A DNA stretch of 64,000 bases from Chitinophagales bacterium (GCA_013298665.1 JAAFIK010000017.1:1-64000), one strand, 5' to 3'. Positions 1 to 9,498 are shown, counted from the first letter of the stretch. The notes: generated from the sequence alone by a model not told the origin. Numbers and translations are program-made.

Positions 1-115
1 GGAGATACTTGCACTGGAAAGCAGCCTGCTAAAACTGATAATACAGAAGCATTGCTGCTATGATAAACGAAGTGACCGCATTACAATGACAGATTTGTAT
101 CAAAAATTAACTTGA
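1..115 (+). CDS. Possible 3' end of an upstream gene (partial)
   Basis: An open frame enters from the left edge in frame 2 and ends at TGA 113-115, giving 37 residues with ordinary composition. The start lies outside the window. It ends about 65 nt before the KdnB-like gene on the same strand, so it could be an operon partner. In Shewanella, KdnB works with the aminotransferase KdnA, but this tail is too short to say whether it is KdnA. It could also be a chance open frame. Confidence 0.35.
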   Translation, partial: EILALESSLLKLIIQKHCCYDKRSDRITMTDLYQKLT

Positions 116-180
116 CGCCTATGCGAACACACGGCACCAAACCTGCCCCGCCTTTTCTTATCTTCGCAAAAATTTTCACT

Positions 181-1254
181 ATGCAGTTCCGCAACTTTAA
201 AATGATCGGTTATGTGGTCTATGGCCGCGGCGCCTTCAACCAACTCGATACCATACTGGCGCCCAACCGAAAGGCTGAGGCACCCATGATTTTTCTGGTG
301 GATCATTTTTTTGAAGGCCATACCCTGCCAGGCCGTATACCCCTCCGCGGCAACGATAAAGTGATCTTTGTAAACGTAACCCACGAGCCTAAAACCACTT
401 ATGTAGACAGCCTCGCCCGGCAACTCAAAGATCAATTTGGCACCGTCAGCGGTATCATCGGCATCGGCGGTGGCAGCACAATGGACCTGGCCAAGGCCGT
501 AGCGCTCATGATGACCAACCCGGGCAGCAGCGCCGACTACCAGGGCTGGGATCTCGTCAAATATCCGGGTGTATATAAGGCAGGTATCCCCACCCTCAGC
601 GGTACAGGTGCAGAGGTAAGCCGCACCACCGTTCTCACCGGCCCTACCCGCAAACTCGGCATGAACAGCGACTTCACCCCATTCGACCAGGTGGTACTCG
701 ACCCCGAACTGACGGCCAACGCACCCGCCAACCAGCGCTTCTATACGGGTATGGACTGCTATATCCACTGCATCGAAAGCCTCGAAGGCACTTACCTCAA
801 CGAATTCAGCAAAAGCTATGGCGAAAAAGCGCTGGAGCTTTGCCGCAAAGTATTTGTAGAAAAAGATACCTGGAATGAAGATTCAGACGATCAGCTCATG
901 ATGGCCTCCTACGCAGGCGGTATGAGCATTGCCTACAGCCAGGTAGGTGTGGCACACGCAGTAAGCTATGGCCTCAGCTATCTCCTCGGCACCAAACACG
1001 GCATCGGCAACTGCATCGTGATGAACCACCTGGAGGAATACTACCCCGCAGGCGTAAAGGAATTTAAATACATGGTGCAGAAAAACGGCATCGATATCCC
1101 CACCGGTATCTGCGCCAACCTCAGCGAAGAGGATTTCAATAAAATGATAGACGTAAGCCTCGGCATGAAACCCCTCTGGGAAAACGCGCTCGGCAAAAAC
1201 TGGGAAAGTATCATGACCAGGGAGAAGTTAAGGGCCTTGTACGGAAAACTATAA
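181..1254 (+). CDS. kdnB: Iron-type alcohol dehydrogenase, KdnB-like (Kdo 8-oxidase)
   Basis: A group III (iron-dependent) alcohol dehydrogenase of 357 residues. KdnB of Shewanella oxidises C8 of Kdo so that KdnA can aminate it to 8-amino-Kdo for lipopolysaccharide. Visible here are GIGGGSTMD (about 94-102, nucleotide binding), GTGAE (141-145) and probable metal ligands D192, H196, H259 and H273. The text around YTGMDCYIHC and LEGTYLNEFSK resembles KdnB as I remember it, more than a generic alcohol dehydrogenase. I chose ATG 181 because the N-terminus MQFRNFKMIG begins the family fold; an upstream TTG at 112 would add 23 unrelated residues. No KdnA is visible in the window, so the substrate is inferred. 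Confidence 0.75.
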   Translation: MQFRNFKMIGYVVYGRGAFNQLDTILAPNRKAEAPMIFLVDHFFEGHTLPGRIPLRGNDKVIFVNVTHEPKTTYVDSLARQLKDQFGTVSGIIGIGGGSTMDLAKAVALMMTNPGSSADYQGWDLVKYPGVYKAGIPTLSGTGAEVSRTTVLTGPTRKLGMNSDFTPFDQVVLDPELTANAPANQRFYTGMDCYIHCIESLEGTYLNEFSKSYGEKALELCRKVFVEKDTWNEDSDDQLMMASYAGGMSIAYSQVGVAHAVSYGLSYLLGTKHGIGNCIVMNHLEEYYPAGVKEFKYMVQKNGIDIPTGICANLSEEDFNKMIDVSLGMKPLWENALGKNWESIMTREKLRALYGKL

Positions 1255-1334
1255 ACCGGTACAGCAGGAAATGCCGGAGCAAACCGGTTTGCCCTCAACC
1301 CAAAACAATTCCTTACTTTTAGCCATACAAAGCC

Positions 1335-2426
1335 ATGCGCAAACGCAACTACCTTACGTATATCCTCAATCCGCTGGAGCTGCTGCGTACCAAAAAGGTA
1401 TTGCAGGTAAACCCCACGATACAGCCCGAACGCCGGGAAGAACAGGAAACCCGCATCTTTGTATACGACTACGACGCCGCTTCTATTACCGAAAAAGAAA
1501 TCAAATCCATTGCCGAATGTTTCGACTATATTGAAAGCCCGAAAACAACCTGGCTCAATGTGGATGGTCTGCGCAAAACTGAGGTGGAAACCATCTGCAA
1601 CCGCTTTGGCATCCACTACCTGATTCTTGAAGATATCCTGAGCCTGGGGCAGCGACCCAAAATGGATGAGGTGGACGGCTTACTTTTCTGTCTGCTCAAC
1701 ATGCTCTATTTCAACGAAACAGAATCCACCGTTGAAACCGAGCAGATCAGTATTGTACTCGGCAAGGGCTTTGTCATCAGCTTTCAGGAAGATGCCCACC
1801 GCGATGTGTTTAACCCCCTGCGCGACCGCCTCCGCATTGCCGGCAGCAAAATGCGCCAGGGCAGCCCCGATTTTCTGTTTTACGCGCTTATTGATATGAT
1901 CGTGGACAATTATTTTGTGGTGATGGAAAAACTGGGCGAACGCGTGGAAGCACTTGAGGAAGACATCATCCGCAATTCCAACAAGCGGAGCCTCGCAAAA
2001 ATAAATATGCTCCGCAAGGAAATGATTGTCCTCAAACGCAGCATCGGCCCTGTAAGGGAGATGGTGAATGGCATCCTCCGCAGCGACAGCGAACTCATCA
2101 ACGACAAAACCGAAAGGTATTTCAAAGACGTATATGACCATATTATACAAGCCAACGACCTCGCCGAAAACTACCGCGATATGATGATGAACCTGCAGGA
2201 CCTTTACCTCAGCAATGTAAACCTGAAAATGAATGAAGTGATGAAGGTGATGACGGTGGTAACCTGTCTGCTGGCGCCCGCAACGGTTATCGGCGGCATA
2301 TTCGGGATGAACTTTGAAAGCATTCCCATCATCCACAACAAATACGGTTTTTTTATTGCCGTATTCTTTATGCTGCTCATTCCCGTATGGATGATCATCG
2401 TTTTCCGCCGCAGGGGCTGGTTCTGA
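1335..2426 (+). CDS. corA: CorA-family divalent cation (Mg2+/Co2+) transporter
   Basis: Inner-membrane pentameric Mg2+ channel of 363 residues. A long soluble N-terminal part is rich in helices. Two C-terminal membrane segments follow, the first ending in the family signature GMN at about 324-326, then a short loop and a last segment finishing in a basic tail (FRRRGWF). The length is normal for CorA. ATG 1335 is preceded by TACTTTTA at about 1314-1321, close to the Bacteroidota -7 box. It follows the dehydrogenase by 80 nt and may be transcribed separately. Confidence 0.9.
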   Translation: MRKRNYLTYILNPLELLRTKKVLQVNPTIQPERREEQETRIFVYDYDAASITEKEIKSIAECFDYIESPKTTWLNVDGLRKTEVETICNRFGIHYLILEDILSLGQRPKMDEVDGLLFCLLNMLYFNETESTVETEQISIVLGKGFVISFQEDAHRDVFNPLRDRLRIAGSKMRQGSPDFLFYALIDMIVDNYFVVMEKLGERVEALEEDIIRNSNKRSLAKINMLRKEMIVLKRSIGPVREMVNGILRSDSELINDKTERYFKDVYDHIIQANDLAENYRDMMMNLQDLYLSNVNLKMNEVMKVMTVVTCLLAPATVIGGIFGMNFESIPIIHNKYGFFIAVFFMLLIPVWMIIVFRRRGWF

Positions 2427-2504
2427 ATACACCGTTGGTAAAATATACGCGGAAAACTTCGCGGAAATTGTATTTTTATTATCCCAAACCGAATCATCAG
2501 GCCA

Positions 2505-4034
2505 ATGCCAATAATCGATATCAAATTACCCAAATCCATCGCGCGGGCACTCAACCTCCCCGTAAGCGATCCCCGGCGGCAGCAGATCAGGGTATTGAAA
2601 AAACTCCTGAAAAAAGCACGCTTTACACAGTTTGGACAAATGTACCGGTTTGATGAGGTACTCCTCAGCCGCCATCCGGGCAAAAAATTCCAGCAACTCG
2701 TACCCACCTGTAATTACAGTAAAATCTTTGCCGAATGGTGGCACAAAACCCTGGAGGGCACGCCGGATGTATGCTGGCCGGGCGTCATCAAATATTTTGC
2801 CCTCAGCAGCGGTACCAGCGAGGCCGCCAGCAAGTATATCCCCATCACCAAAGAACTCATCCGCAGCAACAATATCACCAGCATCAAACAACTGATCAGC
2901 CTCACCCGCTATGAAGACGTACCCCGGAGTGCCGTTGGGAAGGGGTGGCTCATGCTCGGGGGCAGCACACAATTGCAAAAAAGCGCCACTTATTATGCGG
3001 GCGACCTCAGTGGTATCCAGGCCCGCAACATTCCCTTCTGGTTTCAAAGCCTCTACAAACCCGGCAAAAAAATATCGCGCGAAAAAGACTGGTCAAAAAA
3101 ATTAGACGAGATTGTGGAAAATGCCCCCGACTGGGATATTGGTTTTATCGTGGGCGTACCGGCATGGATACAGTTGGCTATGGAAAAAATTATTGAACGC
3201 TACCAGGTAGCCCATATCCACGAAATATGGCCCAACCTCTCCTTTTATGTACATGGCGGTGTAGCCCTGGAGCCTTATAAAAAGGGGTTTGAAAAACTTC
3301 TCGGCAAACCCATCACCTATATCGAAACCTACCTTGCCAGCGAAGGCTTTCTCGCTTACCAGAACCGGCAGCACGCCACAGGCATGCACCTCGCGCTCAA
3401 CAATAATATCTTCTTCGAATTTGTACCCTTCGATGATGACAATTTCGATGCAGACGGCAATATGACCGACCAGCCCGAAGCACTCATGATTCATGAAATT
3501 GAAGAAGGAAAAGATTATGCCCTCCTCATCAGCACCAATGCCGGCGCCTGGCGTTATGCCATCGGCGATACCGTAAAGCTGGTAGACAGGAGCCGGAGCG
3601 AAATCATCATCACCGGCCGCACCAAACATTTCCTCAGCCTCGTGGGCGAACACCTCAGTGTAGACAATATGAACAAAGCCATAGAACTTGTGAGCGAAGA
3701 ACTCAACATCAGCATACCCGAGTTTACCGTAGCCGGTATACCCTATGGCAGTTTTTTTGCCCACCAGTGGTACATTGCCACCAACGATGCCATCAACACC
3801 GAAACCCTCCGCGTACGCATCGACGAACACCTCAAATCCCTCAACGATGATTACATCGTAGAGCGCCAGCACGCCCTTAAAGAAGTTTTTGTTGAAGTAT
3901 TACCTGAGGAAACATTTATGAACTTTATGCAGTCCAAAGGCAAAGTGGGCGGACAACACAAGTTTCCGCGGGTACTCAAGGGCAGGATGCTGGAAGAGTG
4001 GCAAAGTTTTTTAGCCCATCAAAAAGTCTCATAA
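2505..4034 (+). CDS. GH3 auxin-responsive promoter family protein
   Basis: A 509-residue member of the GH3 family of acyl-adenylate-forming enzymes. Plant members conjugate amino acids to jasmonate or auxin; bacterial members are common in Bacteroidota and mostly uncharacterised. Typical blocks are visible: FALSSGTSEAASKYIP near residue 100 (phosphate-loop-like), YIETYLASEGF in the middle and GAWRYAIGDTVKL followed by IIITGRTKHFLS in the C-terminal half, where ATP and acyl-adenylate bind. No signal peptide is seen, so it should be cytosolic. The substrate is unknown and no neighbour points to one. Confidence 0.85.
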   Translation: MPIIDIKLPKSIARALNLPVSDPRRQQIRVLKKLLKKARFTQFGQMYRFDEVLLSRHPGKKFQQLVPTCNYSKIFAEWWHKTLEGTPDVCWPGVIKYFALSSGTSEAASKYIPITKELIRSNNITSIKQLISLTRYEDVPRSAVGKGWLMLGGSTQLQKSATYYAGDLSGIQARNIPFWFQSLYKPGKKISREKDWSKKLDEIVENAPDWDIGFIVGVPAWIQLAMEKIIERYQVAHIHEIWPNLSFYVHGGVALEPYKKGFEKLLGKPITYIETYLASEGFLAYQNRQHATGMHLALNNNIFFEFVPFDDDNFDADGNMTDQPEALMIHEIEEGKDYALLISTNAGAWRYAIGDTVKLVDRSRSEIIITGRTKHFLSLVGEHLSVDNMNKAIELVSEELNISIPEFTVAGIPYGSFFAHQWYIATNDAINTETLRVRIDEHLKSLNDDYIVERQHALKEVFVEVLPEETFMNFMQSKGKVGGQHKFPRVLKGRMLEEWQSFLAHQKVS

Positions 4035-4078
4035 TCCCCTTTTCTTTTTATCTTGTCTTTTTTTAAACCAGTTTGTTA

Positions 4079-4714
4079 ATGATTGATGCGATTGTAAAAG
4101 GGGTGGCGATTGGGCTGTTACTGGTCTTCTCCGTAGGGCCGGTTATTTTTACCATTATCAAACAGAGCATCAATAATGGCCGCGGCGGGGGATTCAGTTT
4201 TGTAGCGGGCGTCTGGCTCAGCGATATTCTCTGGGTAGTGCTGAGCAATGCCTTTTCTGAATTGATGACCGAACTGCTCAATTTCAAAAAAACCATCGGC
4301 TTTGCAGGCAGTATGTTCCTCATCGGCATGGGCGTTTATTACCTTTTTTTCAAGAAAATACACATTAAGCAGGACGAGGATAAAATCAAAATCTCTGCCG
4401 GTACCCATGCCAAGCTCATGGCATCCGGCTTCCTCATCAATACCCTCAATCCCACCGTTATTGCTTTCTGGCTCACCACCGCTACCGCTGTTGCGGTATC
4501 GAGTTCGGTCAACGAACGCATCGCCATCTTCAGCACCTGTATCCTCATCAACATAACGGCCGATATTTTGAAAGTAATCCTGGCCGGTAAGCTCCGCAAT
4601 AAACTCAACGAAAAAAACATTTCCTTAGTCAATAAAATTTCCGGTCTGCTCCTGGCCGCTTTTGGCATCGCCATCCTTATGGGTGTACTCTTCAGTATGA
4701 TGAAAAAGTCGTAA
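4079..4714 (+). CDS. LysE-family transporter
   Basis: A 211-residue membrane protein of the LysE/RhtB exporter superfamily, which pumps amino acids or related metabolites out of the cell. The N-terminus has the usual GLLLVFSVGPVIFTIIKQSI block, in which the G-P pair is characteristic, and about five to six hydrophobic segments follow. NTLNPTVIAFW in the second half is the other family block. I chose ATG 4079; a TTG two codons upstream is less likely. The substrate cannot be told from sequence. Confidence 0.85.
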   Translation: MIDAIVKGVAIGLLLVFSVGPVIFTIIKQSINNGRGGGFSFVAGVWLSDILWVVLSNAFSELMTELLNFKKTIGFAGSMFLIGMGVYYLFFKKIHIKQDEDKIKISAGTHAKLMASGFLINTLNPTVIAFWLTTATAVAVSSSVNERIAIFSTCILINITADILKVILAGKLRNKLNEKNISLVNKISGLLLAAFGIAILMGVLFSMMKKS

Positions 4715-4856
4715 CAGTTTTGAGCGTCATCACCGGTAATGGATCAAGGGCGGGATTATTTCAATGCTGTGTCGGCATGGATATCCTTGTCATCGCTCAC
4801 CCGACAAATCCGGGATTAACATCTTTTTAAATAATTATGTAGTATTTTGTCAGGGT

Positions 4857-5402
4857 ATGAAACATTTTTTACTGCCAATACTGCTCCTGCTTACCTGCGC
4901 AACCCTTGCCCAGCCTTCTGATTTTATCGTGCTGAAAAAACGCAACCAAACCCTCCGGAATTATTTCCCGGGCAGCCCCATCAGCTTCACCACTGTAAAT
5001 GGCGGCAACTTCAACGCCTATATCGAACGCATCAAAAAAGACAGTCTCTACGTTATTGAATACATGATCGCACAGGTACCCAACGCCATAGGCATTCTTG
5101 TACTCGATACCCTCGCCAGGTACCGCTACTACTTTCATTACAACAACATCAAATCCATTTATTTCGATAAGCGCGGCTTCAATTTCCGCGGCAGCGGGCA
5201 AACCCTCATGGGAGGAGCCGCCCTGATCGCAGTGGGTACCGGCGTTTCCTACCTGGTAAATCCCAAAAGAACAAGTTTACCCCTGCTTTTTACCGGGCTG
5301 GGTTTGGGAGCCGTGGGGTATTTCCTGTCGCGCCTGCAAACAAAAGCTTATACCATCGGTAAAAAATACCGGCTGAAATATATTTCAACACAGGCAAACT
5401 AA
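4857..5402 (+). CDS. Exported protein of unknown function
   Basis: A 181-residue protein I do not recognise. It begins MKHFLLPILLLLTCATLAQ, a clear signal peptide with a cleavage site after about residue 19. The mature part is beta-rich, followed by two hydrophobic stretches (about 124-139 and 146-160) and a basic C-terminus, so it may sit in or against a membrane. ATG 4857 is chosen because it begins the signal peptide; the frame is open upstream to 4764. It lies 27 nt before mtgA on the same strand and could be co-transcribed with it. Confidence 0.7.
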   Translation: MKHFLLPILLLLTCATLAQPSDFIVLKKRNQTLRNYFPGSPISFTTVNGGNFNAYIERIKKDSLYVIEYMIAQVPNAIGILVLDTLARYRYYFHYNNIKSIYFDKRGFNFRGSGQTLMGGAALIAVGTGVSYLVNPKRTSLPLLFTGLGLGAVGYFLSRLQTKAYTIGKKYRLKYISTQAN

Positions 5403-5428
5403 ATGCAAACTAAATATATCTTGCAGTC

Positions 5429-6121
5429 ATGGCGCTCTTTAAAACCCGTTTCTGGCGCATTTGCAAGCGCATTTTTTTATGGCTGTTTATCCTGCAGTTT
5501 GTGTACATCATCCTTGTACGCTGGGTCAACCCGCCCGTTACCCTCACCCAACTGGGCAGTCTGCTCAGCGGCAATGGCCTCAAAAGGGATTATGCAGACA
5601 TCAGTGAGATGAGCCCCAATATCAAACTCGCCGTAATTGCCAGCGAAGACCAGCTTTTCCCCGATCACGACGGGTTCGACCTCAAAGCCATCAAACTCGC
5701 CATGAAGTACAACAAAAAACACCCGGGTAAAGTGCGCGGGGCAAGTACCATCAGCCAGCAGGTGGCCAAAAATGTTTTCCTCTGGCAGCACGGCGGTTAT
5801 TTCCGCAAAGGACTGGAAGTATATTTCACTTTCATGATCGAAAAAATATGGAGTAAAAAAAGGATACTCGAAACCTACCTGAACGTTGCAGAAATGGGAC
5901 CCGGCATTTTTGGTATACAGGCTGCCGCCAGAACCTATTTCAATAAAAATGCAAAAGACCTTACCCGTGCCGAAGCCGCCCAGATTGCCGGCTGTCTGCC
6001 CAATCCCAAACTTTATACCGTAAAGCCACTCAGCGGTTATGTAGCCAGCCGCTATGATGATATCATGCGCCAGATGAACAACCTTGAGGGCGACCCCGAT
6101 ATACAGGAACTGATCAAATAG
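5429..6121 (+). CDS. mtgA: Monofunctional peptidoglycan glycosyltransferase MtgA
   Basis: A GT51 transglycosylase of 230 residues that polymerises lipid II into glycan strands at the outer face of the inner membrane. One N-terminal membrane anchor is present (about 11-31). The GT51 motifs are all present: SEDQLFPDHDGFD with the catalytic Glu, RGASTISQQVAKN, and KKRILETYLNVAEMGPG. There is no transpeptidase domain, which separates it from class A penicillin-binding proteins. Length is normal for MtgA. Confidence 0.92.
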   Translation: MALFKTRFWRICKRIFLWLFILQFVYIILVRWVNPPVTLTQLGSLLSGNGLKRDYADISEMSPNIKLAVIASEDQLFPDHDGFDLKAIKLAMKYNKKHPGKVRGASTISQQVAKNVFLWQHGGYFRKGLEVYFTFMIEKIWSKKRILETYLNVAEMGPGIFGIQAAARTYFNKNAKDLTRAEAAQIAGCLPNPKLYTVKPLSGYVASRYDDIMRQMNNLEGDPDIQELIK

Positions 6122-6142
6122 GAACAATACAAACCGGAGCTA

Positions 6143-6688
6143 CTATGCCGGCAACGCGTCTACCGCTGCGATGGCGGTTTGCAGGCGCTCATGCGCATCC
6201 CCGCGAATCTCTGCCCAGGGTGTAGCCTGGTTGATCAGCAGGTCTTTGTACATGTGGTAAAGTTTTTCCCGGGTTTCCGGATCGGGGTATTCGCGGAGTT
6301 CGTCTTTAACCCAGGGAAGGTCTGTCGCACACAACAGGTAGAGGTCGTATTGCCGCCCGGCCACCTGGTTCAGTATAAAGTGATGACAGTCGCCAAATAC
6401 AAACTCACACCAAACCTTCATCACATACATATCGGTATCAATAAACAGCAGCCGTTGTGCAGGATCATGACCGGCCAGGGTGGCTATTGCCGCATCTTCG
6501 CCTGCCAACTGTCCGCGGGCAATGGTGAGCAGGTCGTCATACGTATAGGCCATGCCATGCTGCAGCAGGTACTCCCGCGCATACTCTTTTACCCATAAGG
6601 TGTTAAAATGCGCTGCCAGTGCTGCACAAAGCGTGCTTTTGCCCGTACTTTCCGGGCCAAGGATAACAATTTTTTTAATGCCGCTCAT
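6143..6688 (-). CDS. NadR-type nicotinamide riboside kinase (AAA_28 ATPase)
   Basis: A 181-residue P-loop kinase like the C-terminal kinase domain of NadR, which phosphorylates nicotinamide riboside to NMN. Walker A is GPESTGKST near residues 11-19, followed by WVKEYAREYL typical of the family, and FIDTDMYVMKVW as the Walker B/substrate region. It lacks the NMN adenylyltransferase and repressor domains of enterobacterial NadR. It overlaps the end of pnuC by 14 nt on the same strand, so uptake and phosphorylation are translated together. The PnuC pairing supports NR over other substrates. Confidence 0.85.
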   Translation of the reverse strand: MSGIKKIVILGPESTGKSTLCAALAAHFNTLWVKEYAREYLLQHGMAYTYDDLLTIARGQLAGEDAAIATLAGHDPAQRLLFIDTDMYVMKVWCEFVFGDCHHFILNQVAGRQYDLYLLCATDLPWVKDELREYPDPETREKLYHMYKDLLINQATPWAEIRGDAHERLQTAIAAVDALPA

Positions 6689-7298
6689 GCTTTACCGTTT
6701 TTACCCAATCCCTGTAGCCCCACCAGGCCATGGCCAGAAAGAGGATATACATCAGCGTGAATAACATGTAGCCCTTGTAAAAGTTGAGTGGTATGGCCAC
6801 GATGTTGGAAGCGATCCAGGCCAGCCAGTTCTCAATCTTGCGACGGGCCATCCACCACATGGCCGTTACGGCAGAAGACGATACGAGAGAATCCAGCAAG
6901 GGTGTATTGCTGTTGGTGCCTTTCACCAGCACGATGTAAATACTGGTCCAGAAACCGGCAAACAGTGCAATACCCATAACCAGCTCGCGTCTGCTGCACC
7001 AACTGATGGGATAGCTGTACCCCCCTTCTTTTTTCTGCACCCAGTTGTACCAGCCATACACACTCATCGCAAAATAATAGATGTTCAGTGCGGCATCGGC
7101 ATACAGCGGCGGATCGGTCATAAAAAAATACACATAGGCCGCCAGCACCACACCCACAATACCCGTTGGATATACCCGGACATTGTTCTTACGCGCATAC
7201 CACACACTCGCCACCTGCGCTACTGTACTCACCCATTCCGGCCAGCGCGTATCGCGGATATTGGTCATAAAAGTCTGGTACATCTGTTGCCAGGTCAT
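6675..7298 (-). CDS. pnuC: PnuC-family nicotinamide riboside transporter
   Basis: A 207-residue membrane protein with about seven hydrophobic segments. PnuC proteins move nicotinamide riboside down its gradient; a cytosolic kinase then traps it. Family blocks seen include IYYFAMSVYGWYNWVQKK and the C-terminal MAWWGYRDW. The next gene is an NR kinase, which argues against the thiamine-specific PnuT branch. A TATCTTTG -7 box on the minus strand (7312-7319) lies just upstream of ATG 7298. No thiamine riboswitch is apparent in the roughly 120-nt gap shared with paaZ. Confidence 0.88.
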   Translation of the reverse strand: MTWQQMYQTFMTNIRDTRWPEWVSTVAQVASVWYARKNNVRVYPTGIVGVVLAAYVYFFMTDPPLYADAALNIYYFAMSVYGWYNWVQKKEGGYSYPISWCSRRELVMGIALFAGFWTSIYIVLVKGTNSNTPLLDSLVSSSAVTAMWWMARRKIENWLAWIASNIVAIPLNFYKGYMLFTLMYILFLAMAWWGYRDWVKTVKHERH

Positions 7299-7311
7299 TT
7301 GCTCGTTTTGT

Positions 7312-7319
7312 CAAAGATA
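7312..7319 (-). promoter_or_regulatory. -7 box of the pnuC promoter
   Basis: The minus strand reads TATCTTTG, an exact match to the Bacteroidota TAnnTTTG box, 13 nt from the pnuC start codon. No clear -33 TTTG was found at the usual spacing. Confidence 0.5.
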
Positions 7320-7390
7320 GGGATCAGAATATTTATGATGGCCTGATTATGTTTTGCCCGGGTTTATTCCCGTATTCGCTCAACTATCTG

Positions 7391-7398
7391 TAGTTTTG
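7391..7398 (+). promoter_or_regulatory. -7 box of the paaZ promoter
   Basis: TAGTTTTG matches TAnnTTTG exactly and lies 21 nt before ATG 7420. It argues against the upstream in-frame start at 7354, which would precede the promoter. The -33 element is not clear. Confidence 0.5.
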
Positions 7399-7419
7399 AC
7401 CCCTCAACACAACGATTGT

Positions 7420-9498
7420 ATGACCACCAGATTAGGCAACTACATTACGGGGCAATGGATTAATGGCGATGGCGACGGACAACTGCTGTACAACGCAGTT
7501 ACCGGCGACCCTGTTGCCCTTGCCAGCACACAGGGGCTCGACTTTGCAGCCGTTACACGCTATGCCCGCGAAAAGGGCAATCCCAACCTGCGCAGGATGA
7601 CCTTTCATGAAAGGGGTAATATGCTCAAAGCACTGGCACTGCACCTGCGCAAGCACCTCGATACCTTTTATACCACCAGCTACCAGACGGGCGCCACCAA
7701 AGCCGATAGCTGGGTGGATATTGAAGGGGGTATCGGCAACCTCTTCGCCAATGCCTCGCTCCGCCGGAAACTGTCGAACGAAACCTTTGTAGTGGATGGA
7801 GAGAGCCACAACTTTGGCAAAAACAACACTTTTATGGGTACGCATATACTCGTACCCAAGGAAGGGGTGGCCATACACATCAATGCCTTCAATTTTCCCG
7901 TATGGGGCATGCTTGAAAAAATTGCGGTAAACCTGCTCGCCGGTGTTCCCGCCATTGTAAAGCCTGCCACGGTTACGGCTTATCTTACCGAAGCCGTTGT
8001 TAAAGAAATCATCGCCTCAGGTATATTACCCGATGGCGCCCTGCAACTGCTTTGCGGCAGCGCGGGCGACCTGCTGAACCATGTTACCTCGCAGGACGTG
8101 GTTACATTTACCGGCTCAGCCACTACCGGGCAAATGCTCAAAGCACATCCCCGTATCCTCGCTGAAAATGTTCCCTTCAATATGGAAGCCGACTCGCTCA
8201 ACTGTATTGTGCTGGGCACAGATGTGGAACCGGGCAGCGCAGACTGGGATATCTTTGTTAAAGAAGTACGAAAAGAAATGACCCTCAAAGCGGGGCAGCG
8301 CTGTACAGGTATCCGCCGCATATTTGTACCCGAAAACCGTATGGAAGAAAGCTGGAAAGCCATTGCACAGGCACTCTCACAAACGGTAATCGGCAACCCC
8401 CTCAATGAAAAAGTACGCATGGGCAGCCTGGCCGGTGAAACACAACGCAGGGAAGTACGTGAGCAGGTACAATTATTACTCGCCAGTTCACAACTCATCT
8501 ATGGCAGCCTGGATAGCGTAACCGTGGTAGATGCAGACGCCACCAAAGGCTCTTTTTTGTCGCCCCTGCTGCTGCTCAACGAAACCCCCTTCAACAACAG
8601 CGCTGTACACGAGGTAGAAGCCTTCGGGCCTGTAAGTACCGTAATGCCTTACAACAATACCGACGAAGCGATCCGGCTCAGTAAACTGGGCAAAGGCAGC
8701 CTTTGTTCATCCATTGTTACAGCCAGCCCTTCCATAGCCCGCCGGTACGTGCTGGGTGCAGCAACACACCATGGCCGCATACTGGTGCTCAACAGCGAAT
8801 GTGCCAAAGAAAGCACAGGCCACGGCTCCCCGTTACCCCTGCTGGTACATGGCGGGCCGGGCCGCGCAGGCGGAGGTGAGGAGATGGGCGGGTTGCGTGG
8901 TGTCAAACACTACCTGCAACGCACAGCCATACAGGGCTCCCCTACCATGCTTACCGAAATAACCAGCATCTACCAGCCCAATGCCAAAGGAAAAGATCCA
9001 GGCAAACACCCCTTTAAAAAATACTTTGAAGAATTGCAGATCGGCGACCAGATCATTACCGAAAAAAGAACCATCACCAGCGAAGACATTGATAAATTTG
9101 CCGACCTGAGCGGCGATCACTTCTACGCCCATATCAAAACAACCGATTTTAAGGGTACCATGTTTGAAAAGCAGGTGGCACATGGGTATTTCATCATGAG
9201 TATCGCTGCAGGGTTGTTTGTGGACAGTTACGACAAAAATCCCGTATTGCTGAATTACGGTATTGATGAACTGCGGTTTACCAAACCGGTATACCCGGGT
9301 GCTGAAATCCATATCCGCTTTACCTGCAGGGAAAAATTGCCCAACGACAAAAGGGTGATTGAACAACCGGAGGATTTCAAAAGGGGCGATGATATTGACA
9401 AAGGTATTGTGAAATGGCTGGTGGAGATGATCGATGAAACCGGCGAAGTAACGGGCATCGCTACCATATTAACCATGGTTGAGCGGAAAATGCCCTGA
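7420..9498 (+). CDS. paaZ: PaaZ: oxepin-CoA hydrolase / semialdehyde dehydrogenase
   Basis: A bifunctional 692-residue enzyme of aerobic phenylacetyl-CoA breakdown. PaaZ opens oxepin-CoA with its hydratase domain and oxidises the resulting aldehyde with its dehydrogenase domain. Residues 1-520 form the aldehyde dehydrogenase: N158 (in NAFNFP), E256 (in NMEAD) and C295 (in GQRCTG) are the expected catalytic residues. About residues 545-692 are a MaoC-like hot-dog hydratase with DLSGDHFYAH and VAHGYFIMS. A crotonase-family gene follows, but the oxygenase genes paaA-E are not in the window. Confidence 0.9.
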   Translation: MTTRLGNYITGQWINGDGDGQLLYNAVTGDPVALASTQGLDFAAVTRYAREKGNPNLRRMTFHERGNMLKALALHLRKHLDTFYTTSYQTGATKADSWVDIEGGIGNLFANASLRRKLSNETFVVDGESHNFGKNNTFMGTHILVPKEGVAIHINAFNFPVWGMLEKIAVNLLAGVPAIVKPATVTAYLTEAVVKEIIASGILPDGALQLLCGSAGDLLNHVTSQDVVTFTGSATTGQMLKAHPRILAENVPFNMEADSLNCIVLGTDVEPGSADWDIFVKEVRKEMTLKAGQRCTGIRRIFVPENRMEESWKAIAQALSQTVIGNPLNEKVRMGSLAGETQRREVREQVQLLLASSQLIYGSLDSVTVVDADATKGSFLSPLLLLNETPFNNSAVHEVEAFGPVSTVMPYNNTDEAIRLSKLGKGSLCSSIVTASPSIARRYVLGAATHHGRILVLNSECAKESTGHGSPLPLLVHGGPGRAGGGEEMGGLRGVKHYLQRTAIQGSPTMLTEITSIYQPNAKGKDPGKHPFKKYFEELQIGDQIITEKRTITSEDIDKFADLSGDHFYAHIKTTDFKGTMFEKQVAHGYFIMSIAAGLFVDSYDKNPVLLNYGIDELRFTKPVYPGAEIHIRFTCREKLPNDKRVIEQPEDFKRGDDIDKGIVKWLVEMIDETGEVTGIATILTMVERKMP

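Noticed and set aside
7299-7419. Possible riboswitch in the pnuC/paaZ intergenic region
   Set aside because: No thiamine or other known riboswitch core was visible; only promoter boxes were found.
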